DNA of 64,000 nucleotides, from assembly GCF_040706615.1 (NCBI RefSeq), contig NZ_JAPDRF010000005.1, positions 372,001 through 436,000 of the forward strand, in the 5' to 3' direction. Under the pieces are notes generated by a model that did no database searches, was not told where the DNA came from, and saw only the letters and a program-made list of their open reading frames with translations. Position 1 is the stretch's first letter, and each line of letters opens with the position of its first letter. The translations under genes and the position numbers were made by a program. The stretch is from Lentisalinibacter sediminis. GTDB lineage: Bacteria > Pseudomonadota > Gammaproteobacteria > Steroidobacterales > Woeseiaceae. Positions 33,405 through 44,728 of the stretch are shown here, piece by piece.

Positions 33405-34043
33405 CTACCCGGTGCTCTGGCCGAAGGTGGGAGCGTCGCCTTCCAGGTACTCCTGCTCCTCCGACGTGTTCTCCCGGCCGAGGATGGCGTTGCGGTGGGG
33501 GAAGCGGCCGAAGCGCTCGATGATGTCGTGATGCAGTTCCGCGAAGTCGGCAAACGTGCGGAAGGTCTCGCGCAGGGTCGGAGACACCTTGTTCGCCAGC
33601 GCCGTGAAGACCATGACCGATTTCTTCTGCACGCGCAGGCTCTCCGCATGCTGCATCGGCATGTACAGGAACACGCGCTCGATGTCCGTGAGCTGCCGGT
33701 CGGCCTGCTGCACGATGCCCTCCACGCAGAGCTTCAGGGCGAGCTTGTCGTGGGAGAACGCCCTGGCGGTGTTGCGATAGATGTTGCGGCGGAACTGGTC
33801 GATGGCGAGGATGAGCGCCAGCCGGCCGCGGGGTGTGGCGGCCCAGTGCATGAGCTCCATCTCCGACGCCTCGTGTATCTCGTCCGCGAATTCGTGGCGC
33901 AGGCGGATATCCAGCTCCGGGTCCTCGCCGAACCACACGTCGAGCCGGGCATCGATCTGGGGCGCCGTGAGTTCTCGCTCCTCGAACCACAGGTCCAGTA
34001 TCCTGTCGATGCGCTCCTTGTCGTCGCTGGTCGGTTCCATCAT
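33405..34043 (-). CDS. DUF924 family protein
   Basis: 212 aa from ATG 34043 (GGGGTGAG upstream); a second ATG follows directly at 34040. DUF924 features are ILDLWFEE, ARLDVWFGEDPELDIRLRHEFADEI, LALILAIDQFRRNIYRNTARAFSHD, VFLYMPMQHAESL and FGRFPHRNAILGRENTSEEQEYLE. The family is a helical TPR-like fold of unknown biochemical role. The stop codon TAG (complement of 33405-33407) lies inside the last REP-like unit, so the repeat provides the natural end of this gene. It is divergent from the lipoprotein gene at 34045. Confidence 0.92.
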   Translation of the reverse strand: MMEPTSDDKERIDRILDLWFEERELTAPQIDARLDVWFGEDPELDIRLRHEFADEIHEASEMELMHWAATPRGRLALILAIDQFRRNIYRNTARAFSHDKLALKLCVEGIVQQADRQLTDIERVFLYMPMQHAESLRVQKKSVMVFTALANKVSPTLRETFRTFADFAELHHDIIERFGRFPHRNAILGRENTSEEQEYLEGDAPTFGQSTG

Positions 34044-34044
34044 C

Positions 34045-34554
34045 GTGCTCACCCCGAACGCTTTACATAACAGAGAATACTGCATTCCGGCAGCAGCGTG
34101 GCCGTCGCGGCTGTGCTCCGCCGCCGTGGTGCTGTGCTGCCTGCTGGCGGTCGCGGCCTGTGGCGGAGAGCCGTCCACCCCGGAGGCCGAGATCCGTGCC
34201 CTGATCGAGACGGCCTCGGCTGCCGGCGGAGATGGCGATGTGGGCGCCGTCGCCGACGCGGTGCATGCCGATTACCGGGACATGCGCGGCAACGACCGCG
34301 CCGGCATTGTCAGGCTGCTGCGCCTGCAGTTGCTGCGCGGCGGCAGCGTCGTGGTGCTGCCGGACGTCGAGCAGATCGACGTCCACGGCACGGATGCTGC
34401 CAGCGTCCGCATGACCGTCCGCTTCGCCGGCGCCGATCTGCGGCGCCTGTCGCTGGACGGTGGCGCGCGCCGGGTCGAACTGGAGCTGGTGCGGGACCCG
34501 GACTGGCGGGTCATCTCCGCCCGCTGGGCCCGGGTGGACGAGACGCCGCGCTGA
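34045..34554 (+). CDS. NTF2-like lipoprotein (start uncertain)
   Basis: About 169 aa if GTG 34045 is the start. The frame carries a signal segment (SAAVVLCCLLAVAAC) with a lipobox at LAVAAC, then an NTF2-like domain (EIRALIETASAAGGDGDVGAVADAVHADYRD ... LRLQLLRGGSVVVLPDVEQIDVHG ... RDPDWRVISARWARV). No ATG gives a normal signal peptide. GTG 34045 gives a long n-region; ATT 34084 would give a better one but is a rare start. The domain belongs to a family of small exported proteins of unknown role. Confidence 0.7.
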   Translation: MLTPNALHNREYCIPAAAWPSRLCSAAVVLCCLLAVAACGGEPSTPEAEIRALIETASAAGGDGDVGAVADAVHADYRDMRGNDRAGIVRLLRLQLLRGGSVVVLPDVEQIDVHGTDAASVRMTVRFAGADLRRLSLDGGARRVELELVRDPDWRVISARWARVDETPR

Positions 34555-34639
34555 ACCGGCCGTGTCGCCCGGCGACCGGCATGTTGCTACAGTGGGCGCC
34601 GGCGGGCACTGCTGCCCGCCGCCACAAAGGGGAGAGATC

Positions 34640-34996
34640 ATGAAGAGGAAAACGTTGTTGATGCTGATGGCCGCCGCGCCACTCGCGCTGGCTGCCTGCG
34701 GCGGTGGCGACGACGCCGAAGACGCCAGGGACGACGCCGCGGCGGCGATGGAGGAGGCCGCGGAGGAGACCGGGCAGGCCGTCGACGAGACCATGGATGC
34801 GGCCCGCGAGAAGGGCGAGCAGATGGTCGAGGACGCGAAGGCCGCCGGCGAGGAGGCGAAGGAAGCCGCGGGCGAGGCCTACGAGGATGCCAAGGCCGCG
34901 GGCGAGGAAGCCGTCGAGACGACCAAGGAGAAGACCGGCGAGATGATGGACAAGGCCGGCGACGAACTCGAGAAGGCCGAAGAATCCATGAATTGA
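34640..34996 (+). CDS. Ala/Glu/Lys-rich LEA-like lipoprotein
   Basis: 118 aa. The signal peptide MKRKTLLMLMAAAPLALAAC ends in a lipobox (Cys20). The rest is a low-complexity, highly charged, all-helical stretch in which EDAKAAGEEA occurs twice exactly 18 residues apart (five helical turns), with further KEKTGEMMDKAGDELEKAE. Composition resembles group-3 LEA and apolipoprotein-like proteins. It is preceded by a strong GGGGAGAG site. It is probably an outer-membrane-anchored amphipathic helix with a stress or membrane-protective role; this is inference. Confidence 0.8.
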   Translation: MKRKTLLMLMAAAPLALAACGGGDDAEDARDDAAAAMEEAAEETGQAVDETMDAAREKGEQMVEDAKAAGEEAKEAAGEAYEDAKAAGEEAVETTKEKTGEMMDKAGDELEKAEESMN

Positions 34997-35069
34997 GGGC
35001 ACGCCTCCGCCTCATGCCGGCCGGCGATGCTGCGCCCGGACGGTCCCCAGGGATGAAGAGAACCCGTTC

Positions 35070-35570
35070 ATGTTGAGACACGGGCTGCGCTTGACACCGG
35101 GGCTGTGCCAGGCGGCAGGCATCCTCGTGGTGGCCACCTGCCTGACGACGGGTGGCTGCGCCACGAGTCGTTTCGACGCCGAGCCGCCGACGGTGCGCCT
35201 GGACCATGTACGGCTGCTGGATGCGGACTGGTCCGGCCAGAGCTTCGTGCTGGTGTTCGCTGCGGAGAACCCGAACGGCTTCCCGTTGCCGGTGCGCTCG
35301 GTGGATTATGCCGTGCAGCTGGCGGGCCAGCGCTTCGCCACCGGCTCGGCCACCGAAGGCTTCACCCTGCCGGCCCGCGGCGCCGGCAAGTTCAGCATCG
35401 AGGTCCACACGGACCTGCTCGGCAGCGCCAGCATGCTCTCGGCACTGATCTTCCGCGAGGGACGGCGGGAGATCGACTACGAGCTGGCGGGCGAACTCGG
35501 CCTGGACATCCCGTTTGCCAGGCCGCTGCGGTTCCGGGAGAGCGGCCGGGTGGACCTGGCGCGCCAGTGA
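35070..35570 (+). CDS. LEA type 2 (WHy domain) lipoprotein
   Basis: 166 aa. The signal peptide ends in the lipobox TTGGC (Cys ~30). A WHy/LEA14-type beta-sandwich follows, with VRLDHVRLLDADWSGQSFVLVFAAENPNGFPLPVRSVDYAVQLAGQRFATG and the later FSIEVHTDLLGSASML. This family is tied to desiccation and osmotic stress in plants and bacteria. It follows another LEA-like lipoprotein gene by 73 bp. The start ATG 35070 has a GGATGAAGAG upstream. Confidence 0.85.
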   Translation: MLRHGLRLTPGLCQAAGILVVATCLTTGGCATSRFDAEPPTVRLDHVRLLDADWSGQSFVLVFAAENPNGFPLPVRSVDYAVQLAGQRFATGSATEGFTLPARGAGKFSIEVHTDLLGSASMLSALIFREGRREIDYELAGELGLDIPFARPLRFRESGRVDLARQ

Positions 35571-35970
35571 GTCGCAAAGCGGACAATTTGCGCTATCGGC
35601 CGTGCCATTGGTTGCGCGCGTAACCGATGGCCCCCTGGCTTTCTGACCGGCAGGGAAAGCAACGTCGGCCGCGAACCGCTATAATACGGGGTTGTCCGGG
35701 CACGGCTATTCGCCAGTAAAGTATTGATTCCCCGTGCCTGCCCATGGTGGTGTCCCGTGGTCGAACCGGCGTCCGCATTGCCGATTGACCGTCACCTCTC
35801 CGCCTGATGTAAATTAGTCGACTTCGACTGTCGAGATTGTCGATTCAGGGGCGTGACCCGGTCGCGGCGCCGGGACCGTCCGGCGCGGAACCGAGCCCCT
35901 ACCACCAGAAACCCGGTCCGGAGCGCATCTACCACGGTGCCGGCTCCGGCCCCTTGCGCCAGGTGTAGCC
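35571..35970 (+). promoter_or_regulatory. gltB upstream region with candidate promoters
   Basis: A 400-bp non-coding stretch. A consensus TATAAT lies at 35680-35685 but lacks a good -35. Nearer gltB, TTGACC (35785-35790) is followed at 17-19 bp by TGTAAA/TAAATT (35808-35815). Just downstream GTCGA occurs at 35817, 35830 and 35839, and TCGAC-T-GTCGA (35824-35834) is a perfect palindrome, a candidate operator at the likely transcription start. Confidence 0.45.
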
Positions 35971-40440
<4,470 letters not shown>

Positions 40441-40450
40441 GGGAAGGGTC

Positions 40451-41860
40451 ATGGTAGAACGTCCGCTGCAATTCATGGAGATACCGCGCCGCGATCCGGA
40501 CAAGCTGCCGGCCGAGGAGCGCATCACCAACTACCGGGAGATCTACGGCCAGTACACCGCCGAGGAGGCCGCCGACCAGGCCGGGCGCTGCATCAACTGC
40601 GGCAATCCCTACTGCGAGTGGAAGTGCCCGGTGCACAACTACATCCCGAACTGGCTGAAGCTGATCGACGAGGGCAACATCCTGGCGGCCGCCGAGCTCA
40701 GTCACCAGACCAACTCCCTGCCCGAGGTCTGCGGCCGGGTCTGTCCCCAGGACCGACTGTGCGAGGGCGCCTGTACGCTGAACGACGGCCTCGGCGCGGT
40801 CGCCATCGGCAACATCGAGAAGTACATCACCGACGAGGCGCTGAAACTCGGCTGGCGCCCGGACCTCTCCCACGTCGAGCCCACCGGCAAGCGCGTTGCC
40901 ATCGTGGGCGCGGGGCCGGCGGGTCTCGCCGCCGCCGACGTGCTCGCCCGCAACGGCGTCGCGTCCGTGGTCTACGACGCCTACTCGGAGATCGGCGGAC
41001 TGCTGACCTTCGGCATCCCGCCGTTCAAACTGGAGAAGGAGGTCGTGCGCAAGCGCCGCGAGATCCTGGAAGGCATGGGCGTCGAGTTCGTGCTGGAGAC
41101 CCGCATCGGCGAGGACGTTGCGTTCGAGCAGCTGCTGGCGGACTACGACGCCGTATTCCTCGGCATGGGGGCCTACACCTACGTGCGCGGCGGCTTCCCG
41201 GGCGAGGATCTGCCCGGCGTCTACGAGGCGCTGCCCTACCTGGTGTCCAACGTGTACCGGGAGCTCGGCATGGGACGGCGTTCGGAACCGCGCATCAGCA
41301 TGGCCGGCAAGCGCGTGGTGGTGCTCGGCGGCGGCGACACCGGTATGGACTGCAACCGCACCGCCATCCGCCAGGGCGCAGCCAGCGTCACCTGCGCCTA
41401 CCGGCGCGACGAGGAGAACATGCCGGGCTCCCGCCGGGAGGTGGTAAACAGCCGCGAGGAAGGCGTGACCTTCCTGTTCAACCAGCAGCCCATCGAGATC
41501 GTGGGCGGCGACCAGGTCACCGGCGTGAAGCTGATCGAGACCCGGCTGGGCGAGCCCGGCCCGGGCGGGCGCAGGCGCCCCGAGCCGGTACCCGGCACGG
41601 AGCACATCCTGCCGGCGGACGCCGTGATCATCGCCTTCGGCTTCCGGCCGTCCCCGGCGGACTGGTTCGACGACTTCGAGATCCGCACCCGCCCCAATGG
41701 CCGCGTCTGGCTGAATGGCAGCCGCCATCCGTTCCAGACCTCCAACCCGAAGGTCTTCGCCGGCGGCGACATGGTGCGGGGCTCGGACCTGGTGGTCACC
41801 GCGGTGTTCGAGGGCCGCGAGGCGGCCAAGGGCATCGTCGACTACCTGTCTTCCGCCTGA
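40451..41860 (+). CDS. gltD: glutamate synthase (NADPH) small subunit
   Basis: 469 aa. It passes electrons from NADPH through FAD and 4Fe-4S centres to GltB. The N-terminal cluster cysteines are in CINCGNPYCEWKCP and VCGRVCPQDRLCEGACTL. The FAD site is VAIVGAGPAGLAAADVL, the NADPH site is VVVLGGGDTGMDC, and the C-terminal FAD motif is VFAGGDMVRGSDLVVTA. It ends 19 bp inside the convergent pdsS-type kinase gene. Both subunits appear complete. Confidence 0.98.
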   Translation: MVERPLQFMEIPRRDPDKLPAEERITNYREIYGQYTAEEAADQAGRCINCGNPYCEWKCPVHNYIPNWLKLIDEGNILAAAELSHQTNSLPEVCGRVCPQDRLCEGACTLNDGLGAVAIGNIEKYITDEALKLGWRPDLSHVEPTGKRVAIVGAGPAGLAAADVLARNGVASVVYDAYSEIGGLLTFGIPPFKLEKEVVRKRREILEGMGVEFVLETRIGEDVAFEQLLADYDAVFLGMGAYTYVRGGFPGEDLPGVYEALPYLVSNVYRELGMGRRSEPRISMAGKRVVVLGGGDTGMDCNRTAIRQGAASVTCAYRRDEENMPGSRREVVNSREEGVTFLFNQQPIEIVGGDQVTGVKLIETRLGEPGPGGRRRPEPVPGTEHILPADAVIIAFGFRPSPADWFDDFEIRTRPNGRVWLNGSRHPFQTSNPKVFAGGDMVRGSDLVVTAVFEGREAAKGIVDYLSSA

Positions 41861-43818
41861 GCCGCCAGCGGTATCTCCACGGAGAACACGACGCCGCTGC
41901 CGTCCGCCAGGTTGGCGGCGGTGATGCGACCACCGTGGGATTCGGCGATCAGGCGGGCGATATAGAGGCCCAGGCCAAGGTGGCTCGCCGCCCGGCCGGG
42001 CCGCACCGAGACCAGCGAGTCGAAGATGCTCTCGCGCATCTGTTGCGGCAGCGGCGGGCCCGGGTTCGCCACGGCCAGCGTGACGCTGCCGCCGCCGGTG
42101 GCGACGCGGATACCGATCGCCGCGCCGGGCTCGCTGAATTCCACGGCGTTGGCGACCAGCTTGTCCAGCATCTGCACCAGGAGTTCCGGCACGCCGGCCA
42201 CCGGCGCGGCGTCGGCGTCCCGGCTCAGGCGGAACTCGCGCTCCGGGTAGGCCAGCGCATAGCCTTGCGTGGCGGAGGCGGCCACCTCGGCGAGGTCGAA
42301 GTGCTCCGACTCCGCGGCGGTTACCGCCTGCTCGGTGCGGCTGGCCTCGCTCATGGCGTTGAGGATGGCCTGCAGGCGGCGTGATCCCTCCCGCGCGCGC
42401 ACGGCATAGTCCTCCTGCTCCGGTGCGAGGCCCACGTCTTCCAGATTGTCCAGCGACGACGTCACCACTGCCAGCGGAGTGCGCAGCTCGTGGGAAAGCC
42501 GGGCGCCGAGCGTGCGCAGATACTCGTTGGTCTCCTGCACGCGGGCGAGCAGCCGGGAGAAGCTGCGTGAGAGGTCGCCCAGTTCGTCGCGGGCGGAGGC
42601 GCTGGGCAGCCCGGCACGAATCTGCCCGCTCGCGCCCATGGCCCGGTCGGCCGCCCGGCTGAGCCGGGTGATGCGCACCGACAGCCAGGTGGCATAGCCG
42701 AGCAGGGCTGCGGCCACCGCCAGCGTGGCGATCAGGGTCAGCGAGGTCAGCCGGGCCAGCGCCCGGTTCGTCAGGGTGAGGATGGCAGCACTGGACTCTT
42801 TCATTATTACCGCGCCGATCACCCGGCCCTCGTGGCGCACCGGCGTCGCCGCGCTCACCACCGCCTGGCCGCTGCCCCGTGCCCGGCGCCACACGCTCTC
42901 CGGCGTGCCGTCCAGCGCGGTCGTGGCCCAGGGCAGGGCAATGCGGCCCGTGGCCGGCTCGGGCGGCAGCGGCGGTACCGTCTCCCCCAGCAGACGACGG
43001 TACAGTCGGGTGGCCGCCGTGGGTGCCTCCGCGCGCCGGTCGGCGGCCAGGCCGCCGGCTTCCGCGAGACGCCAGCCCGCTGCGTCGGCCACCGCCAGCT
43101 CCAGGCCCGGCCGGGCATAGTTGCGCAGGATCACGGCAAGGGCGGAGGACGGCGCCGCGAGCCGTCCCGGCCGCCCGGGCTCATGGGTGGCTGCGAGCAG
43201 CCGTGAGCCATCCGCGTCGAGCACGCGCACGCCCAGCCGGTCTCCCGCCAGCTCCCGCGGCAGGCGCACTTCCAGGTTGAAGCCGTCGGTGGTCGGCGTC
43301 CACCAGCCCTGCATGCGCGGCTCGGTCCGCACTCCGTCGCCGCGGACCTGCCGCGTTGCCGCCAGCGGGCCGGGCGCCACCGGCGAGAAGCGCCAGGCTG
43401 GCGCATCGGGCGCGAGGGCCAGTTCGATACGCTTGCCGGCAGCGTCGCCGGCGGCGCTCACGTCCAGGAAGACATACAAATGCCGGGCGTTACCCGCCAC
43501 CAGCAGCCGTGCCGCATCGCCGACGGCCACCGGTTCCGCTCCGCCCGGCGTCACCCAGTCGTCGGCGAACCCGTCCAGCACCGCTGTGCCGTCGATCGGG
43601 TGCGCGTAGAGCGTGAGCGCGCCGGGCACCTCGGCCGAATCCGGGAACAGTGCGGGCCGATCGGCCAGCAGAGTGGCCAGGCTCTGCCCCGTGTCCAGCA
43701 GCAGCGTCTGCTGGCCCTGTCGCAGTGCCTCCTCGGTCTCGCGCAGATACTGGCAGCCGGCCCAGGGCAGGGTCAGGGTGATGAGCCCTATGAGAGCGAG
43801 CTGCGATCGGAGGCCCAC
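41842..43818 (-). CDS. pdsS: proteobacterial dedicated sortase system histidine kinase
   Basis: 658 aa. The first membrane segment is at ~5-20. A large extracytoplasmic sensor domain (~22-330) includes beta-rich segments such as ADDWVTPGGAEPVAVGDAARLLVAGNARHLYVFLD. The second membrane segment (ARLTSLTLIATLAVAAALLGYATW) leads to HAMP, then HisKA with GARLSHELRTPLAVV (His443), then HATPase (LDKLVANAVEF, GLGLYIARLIAESHGG). Size, order and neighbours match the kinase of the dedicated sortase system. It is expressed after the response regulator gene (36 bp gap). Confidence 0.92.
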   Translation of the reverse strand: MGLRSQLALIGLITLTLPWAGCQYLRETEEALRQGQQTLLLDTGQSLATLLADRPALFPDSAEVPGALTLYAHPIDGTAVLDGFADDWVTPGGAEPVAVGDAARLLVAGNARHLYVFLDVSAAGDAAGKRIELALAPDAPAWRFSPVAPGPLAATRQVRGDGVRTEPRMQGWWTPTTDGFNLEVRLPRELAGDRLGVRVLDADGSRLLAATHEPGRPGRLAAPSSALAVILRNYARPGLELAVADAAGWRLAEAGGLAADRRAEAPTAATRLYRRLLGETVPPLPPEPATGRIALPWATTALDGTPESVWRRARGSGQAVVSAATPVRHEGRVIGAVIMKESSAAILTLTNRALARLTSLTLIATLAVAAALLGYATWLSVRITRLSRAADRAMGASGQIRAGLPSASARDELGDLSRSFSRLLARVQETNEYLRTLGARLSHELRTPLAVVTSSLDNLEDVGLAPEQEDYAVRAREGSRRLQAILNAMSEASRTEQAVTAAESEHFDLAEVAASATQGYALAYPEREFRLSRDADAAPVAGVPELLVQMLDKLVANAVEFSEPGAAIGIRVATGGGSVTLAVANPGPPLPQQMRESIFDSLVSVRPGRAASHLGLGLYIARLIAESHGGRITAANLADGSGVVFSVEIPLAAQAEDR

Positions 43819-43854
43819 GGCGGTTTCCTGGCTGGTCCTGGCGCTGCCCGGCCG

Positions 43855-44544
43855 TCAGTCCGCGAGCCAGCGGTAGCCAACGCCGTAGACCGTGTCGATG
43901 GCGCCGAACTCCGGATCCAGGGACTGGAATTTCCGCCGGATACGCTTGATGTGGGACGTGATCGTGTTGTCGTCCAGCACGACGCTGGCCGCATCCATGA
44001 GCTGCTGGCGATTGCGTACGTGGCCGGGATAACGGGCCAGCGCGTGCACCAGCCAGAACTCGGTGAGCGTGAGCGGCACGGGCCGGCCCCGCCAGCGCAC
44101 GGCCAGCCGGTCCACGTCGATCTCCAGCTCGCCGCGGCGGATGACGGTCTCGTCGCCGCCGCCGCTCACCGCCGCCAGGCGGCGGAACAGCGCGGCCACC
44201 CGGGCCAGCAGGTGGGGCAGGCTGATGTCCTTGGTGAGGTAATCGTCGGCGCCGAGGCGCAGGCCCGATATCGCGTCCAGTTCGCTGTCCCGGGCCGTGA
44301 GGAACAGGATGGGGACGGCGGCGGACATGCCACGCAGCTCCCGGCACAGCTCGAAGCCGCCCTCGACGTCGTCGGCCAGGTTCACGTCGATGATGACCAG
44401 ATCCGGCAGGCGCGCATGGAAGGACTCGAGCGCCGAGTGCCGGTCGCCCCAGCCCTCCACCTCATAGCCCTCCCGGCGGAAGGCGGCCGCGTAGTTCTCG
44501 CGGATGGCGGGCTCGTCCTCGACGATGGCGATGCGTCTCTTCAC
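43855..44544 (-). CDS. pdsR: proteobacterial dedicated sortase system response regulator
   Basis: 229 aa from GTG 44544 (CGGAG at 6 bp). OmpR/PhoB family: receiver with IAIVEDEPAI, phospho-acceptor Asp53 (VIIDVNLADD), FLTARDSELD and the switch Lys in YLTKDISLPHL. The winged helix has LTLTEFWLVHALARYPGHVRNRQQLMDAASVVLDDNTITSHIKRIRRKF. It is divergent from the VWA target gene and likely controls it through the direct repeat at 44611-44630. Confidence 0.93.
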   Translation of the reverse strand: MKRRIAIVEDEPAIRENYAAAFRREGYEVEGWGDRHSALESFHARLPDLVIIDVNLADDVEGGFELCRELRGMSAAVPILFLTARDSELDAISGLRLGADDYLTKDISLPHLLARVAALFRRLAAVSGGGDETVIRRGELEIDVDRLAVRWRGRPVPLTLTEFWLVHALARYPGHVRNRQQLMDAASVVLDDNTITSHIKRIRRKFQSLDPEFGAIDTVYGVGYRWLAD

Positions 44545-44610
44545 CGGCGGCTCCGTAGGCTGGCGACGGGGTCGCGACCGGCCTCGTAACGGCCATCGCG
44601 ACGGGGGGAA

Positions 44611-44630
44611 CGCCACAATTTGCCACATTC
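44611..44630. promoter_or_regulatory. tandem 10-bp direct repeat, candidate PdsR operator
   Basis: CGCCACAATT and TGCCACATTC follow one another exactly one helical turn apart, and TGCCAT recurs at 44642, two turns further on. OmpR-family regulators typically bind such 10-11-bp direct repeats. The site lies in the 184-bp divergent region between the regulator gene (start 44544) and the sortase-target gene (start 44729). A 10-bp palindrome GGTCGCGACC lies at 44570-44579. Confidence 0.5.
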
Positions 44631-44728
44631 CGTCCGCGATGTGCCATGGAGCCGGCCGCGCCCTGCCCCGTTGCCCTGCTGCAATCGATGCCATGGGAAC
44701 TGGACAGGTATCCGAAGGAGGCAGGCCG

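Larger units (their letters stand above)
32996..33408. repeat. nested palindrome block with four REP-like units
   Basis: A 413-bp intergenic block bounded by a perfect 26-bp inverted repeat (32996-33021 and 33383-33408). Inside lie a second inverted pair of the same family (33077-33102 and 33126-33151, 25 of 26 positions matching) and two unrelated long hairpins (33221-33273, 33286-33357). Units run right, right, left, left. Each unit is itself a small hairpin with a TTCA loop: GGGCC/GGCCC stem in the outer pair, GGGGC/GCCCC in the inner pair, so the stem changes are compensatory. No open reading frame is supported here. Confidence 0.85.

Noticed and set aside
44504..44728. Longer N-terminus for the sortase target
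   Set aside because: The extension overlaps the regulator start and promoter region; ATG 44729 has a strong GAAGGAGG and leads straight into the signal segment.
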